Below, piece by piece: positions 13,303 through 14,148 of a stretch of 14,148 nucleotides of DNA (its first letter is position 1; the number at the start of each line of letters is the position of its first letter). A model generated the notes under the pieces. It had not been told where the DNA came from and made no database searches. It saw nothing but the letters and a program-made list of their open reading frames with translations. Source of the stretch: Cyanobacteria bacterium OH_SFB_17 (GTDB lineage Bacteria; Cyanobacteriota; Vampirovibrionia; Gastranaerophilales; Gastranaerophilaceae). The position numbers and the translations under genes were made by a program. The stretch covers positions 1 through 14,148 of the forward strand of contig JAEWYI010000031.1 of the NCBI GenBank assembly GCA_023395735.1. The letters run 5' to 3'.

Positions 13303-14148
13303 TTAACCTGTTATAGCGCCTAAACTTGCGCTTTTAACAGTTTTCGCATAGCGCGCAAGATAACCGCTTTTTTCTTTAAGTTCAAACGGCTTAAGCTTTG
13401 TTCTTCGGGCCTCTAGCTCATCTTTTGAGACCAAAAGCTCCAAAGAACGTTTGTTAATATCAATTTTTATTCTGTCACCCTCTTGCACAAGCGCCAATTC
13501 GCCGCCTTCGGCGGCTTCTGGAGAAATGTGTCCTATGCATATTCCGCGAGTGCCGCCAGAGAATCTACCGTCAGTTATTAAAGCAGCCGTTGTACCGAGG
13601 CCTTTCCCTACTAAAAGTGAAGTCGGTGCGAGCATCTCTCTCATTCCCGGACCGCCTTTTGGGCCTTCATAACGGATTACAATAACATCTCCCGCTTTAA
13701 TTTCGTCATTTTCCAAGGCATTCATTGCATCTTCTTCACTGTCAAAAGGTTTTGCGCTTCCCTCAAATTCAAAGCAATCAGGATGAACGCCGGAAATTTT
13801 TATTACCGCTCCTTCGCTTGCCAAATTCCCGTGCAAAACTCCAAGCCCGGGGCTGGACCAAACGGGATTAGCATAAGGTTTAATTACATCTGAATCCACC
13901 CAAGCAGATGCCGCTATTTCTTCAACACTTAGACCTGAAATGGTTTTTAGATTTTTCAACTCAGTAGTTTTTCCATATAAAGTTTTCAACGCGCCCGGAA
14001 CTCCTCCTGCGTTGTGAAAATCAGTCATTGTAGCACTTGCTGAAGGATCAAGTTTAATTATTTGAGGAATTTTGAAACTTAATTCCTCAAAATCTTCAAG
14101 CGTAACGTCAACTCCCGCCTGATTTGCAATTGCAAGAAGGTGTAAGAC
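13303..14148 (-). CDS. ilvD: Dihydroxy-acid dehydratase IlvD, C-terminal half (5' end outside the window)
   Basis: The reading frame is open from the stop at 13303-13305 to the right edge, so the 281 visible residues are the C-terminal half of an enzyme usually about 555 residues long. It removes water from 2,3-dihydroxy-isovalerate and 2,3-dihydroxy-3-methylvalerate in valine, isoleucine and leucine synthesis. Near the edge VLHLLAIANQAG matches the family (N.VLHLLA.A.EAG), continuing to MTDFHNAGGVPG, which is internal and not a start. Further marks are GNLASEGAVIKISG, RYEGPKGGPGMREM and ITDGRFSGGTRGICIGHISP; the serine of GRFSGG corresponds to the proposed catalytic base. The iron-sulfur cysteines lie in the missing half. 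A close relative such as phosphogluconate dehydratase is less likely given the GRFSGGTRG...GHISPEAAEGG block. It converges on nrdG and is unrelated to the neighbouring operon. Confidence 0.96.
   Translation of the reverse strand, partial: VLHLLAIANQAGVDVTLEDFEELSFKIPQIIKLDPSASATMTDFHNAGGVPGALKTLYGKTTELKNLKTISGLSVEEIAASAWVDSDVIKPYANPVWSSPGLGVLHGNLASEGAVIKISGVHPDCFEFEGSAKPFDSEEDAMNALENDEIKAGDVIVIRYEGPKGGPGMREMLAPTSLLVGKGLGTTAALITDGRFSGGTRGICIGHISPEAAEGGELALVQEGDRIKIDINKRSLELLVSKDELEARRTKLKPFELKEKSGYLARYAKTVKSASLGAITG

Noticed and set aside
13501..13515. GC-rich 6-bp hairpin inside ilvD
   Set aside because: It follows from the conserved EAAEGGE residues of the enzyme and is internal to the gene, so it is not a terminator or regulatory site.
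13303..14028. Treating the ATG at 14028 as the ilvD start
   Set aside because: The frame stays open to the window edge and the upstream residues match the IlvD family (VLHLLAIANQAG), so that methionine is internal.

Overview
The window is an 14.1-kb chromosomal stretch from a low-GC, apparently anaerobic bacterium. Anaerobiosis is suggested by a class III (oxygen-sensitive, glycyl-radical) ribonucleotide reductase with its radical-SAM activase, and by the two subunits of a corrinoid iron-sulfur protein. The gene content (PBS-lyase-type HEAT repeats, compact operons, AT-rich spacers) would fit a non-photosynthetic relative of Cyanobacteria such as the gut Gastranaerophilales (Melainabacteria). 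That placement is a guess from impression and no marker here proves it. No rRNA, tRNA, CRISPR array, transposase or phage gene was seen.

Layout. Left part, minus strand: a HEAT-repeat scaffold protein (85-942) ending in a clear terminator (36-70), and a soluble PAS/GAF-type sensor histidine kinase (1244-2902) whose best -10 box lies so close to the ATG that its mRNA may be leaderless. Divergent from the kinase on the plus strand is a 191-residue protein with an OmpR/PhoB-like winged-helix C-terminus but no receiver domain (3116-3691), closed by a strong terminator. Next come a DUF262-family protein (3873-5072) with its DGLQR motif but without the usual HNH nuclease domain, and ftsH (5105-6994), which has its own promoter overlapping the end of the DUF262 gene and a textbook terminator (6997-7038).

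Right part, plus strand: acsD (7068-7922), an AT-rich polytopic membrane protein of unknown function (7934-8779) and acsC (8939-10129). AcsC and AcsD together form the corrinoid iron-sulfur methyl carrier of the Wood-Ljungdahl pathway, but no acetyl-CoA synthase, CO dehydrogenase or methyltransferase gene is present here. After a perfect-consensus sigma70-type promoter (10195-10223) comes a long structured leader with the hallmarks of a cobalamin riboswitch (about 10236-10391), then nrdD (10455-12599) and nrdG (12593-13288), which overlap by 7 bp. The 3' half of ilvD (13303-14148) runs in on the minus strand from the right edge.

How it may fit together. The right half has a cobalamin theme: a corrinoid protein pair followed by a B12-independent ribonucleotide reductase that appears to sit under a B12-sensing leader. 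That arrangement is known where a B12-dependent isozyme (NrdJ) exists elsewhere and makes NrdDG unnecessary when B12 is plentiful. The most unusual sequence objects are a perfect 40-bp palindrome inside the acsD coding sequence (7329-7368), the foreign-looking membrane gene splitting acsD from acsC, and two adjacent perfect hairpins just before the DUF262 gene.
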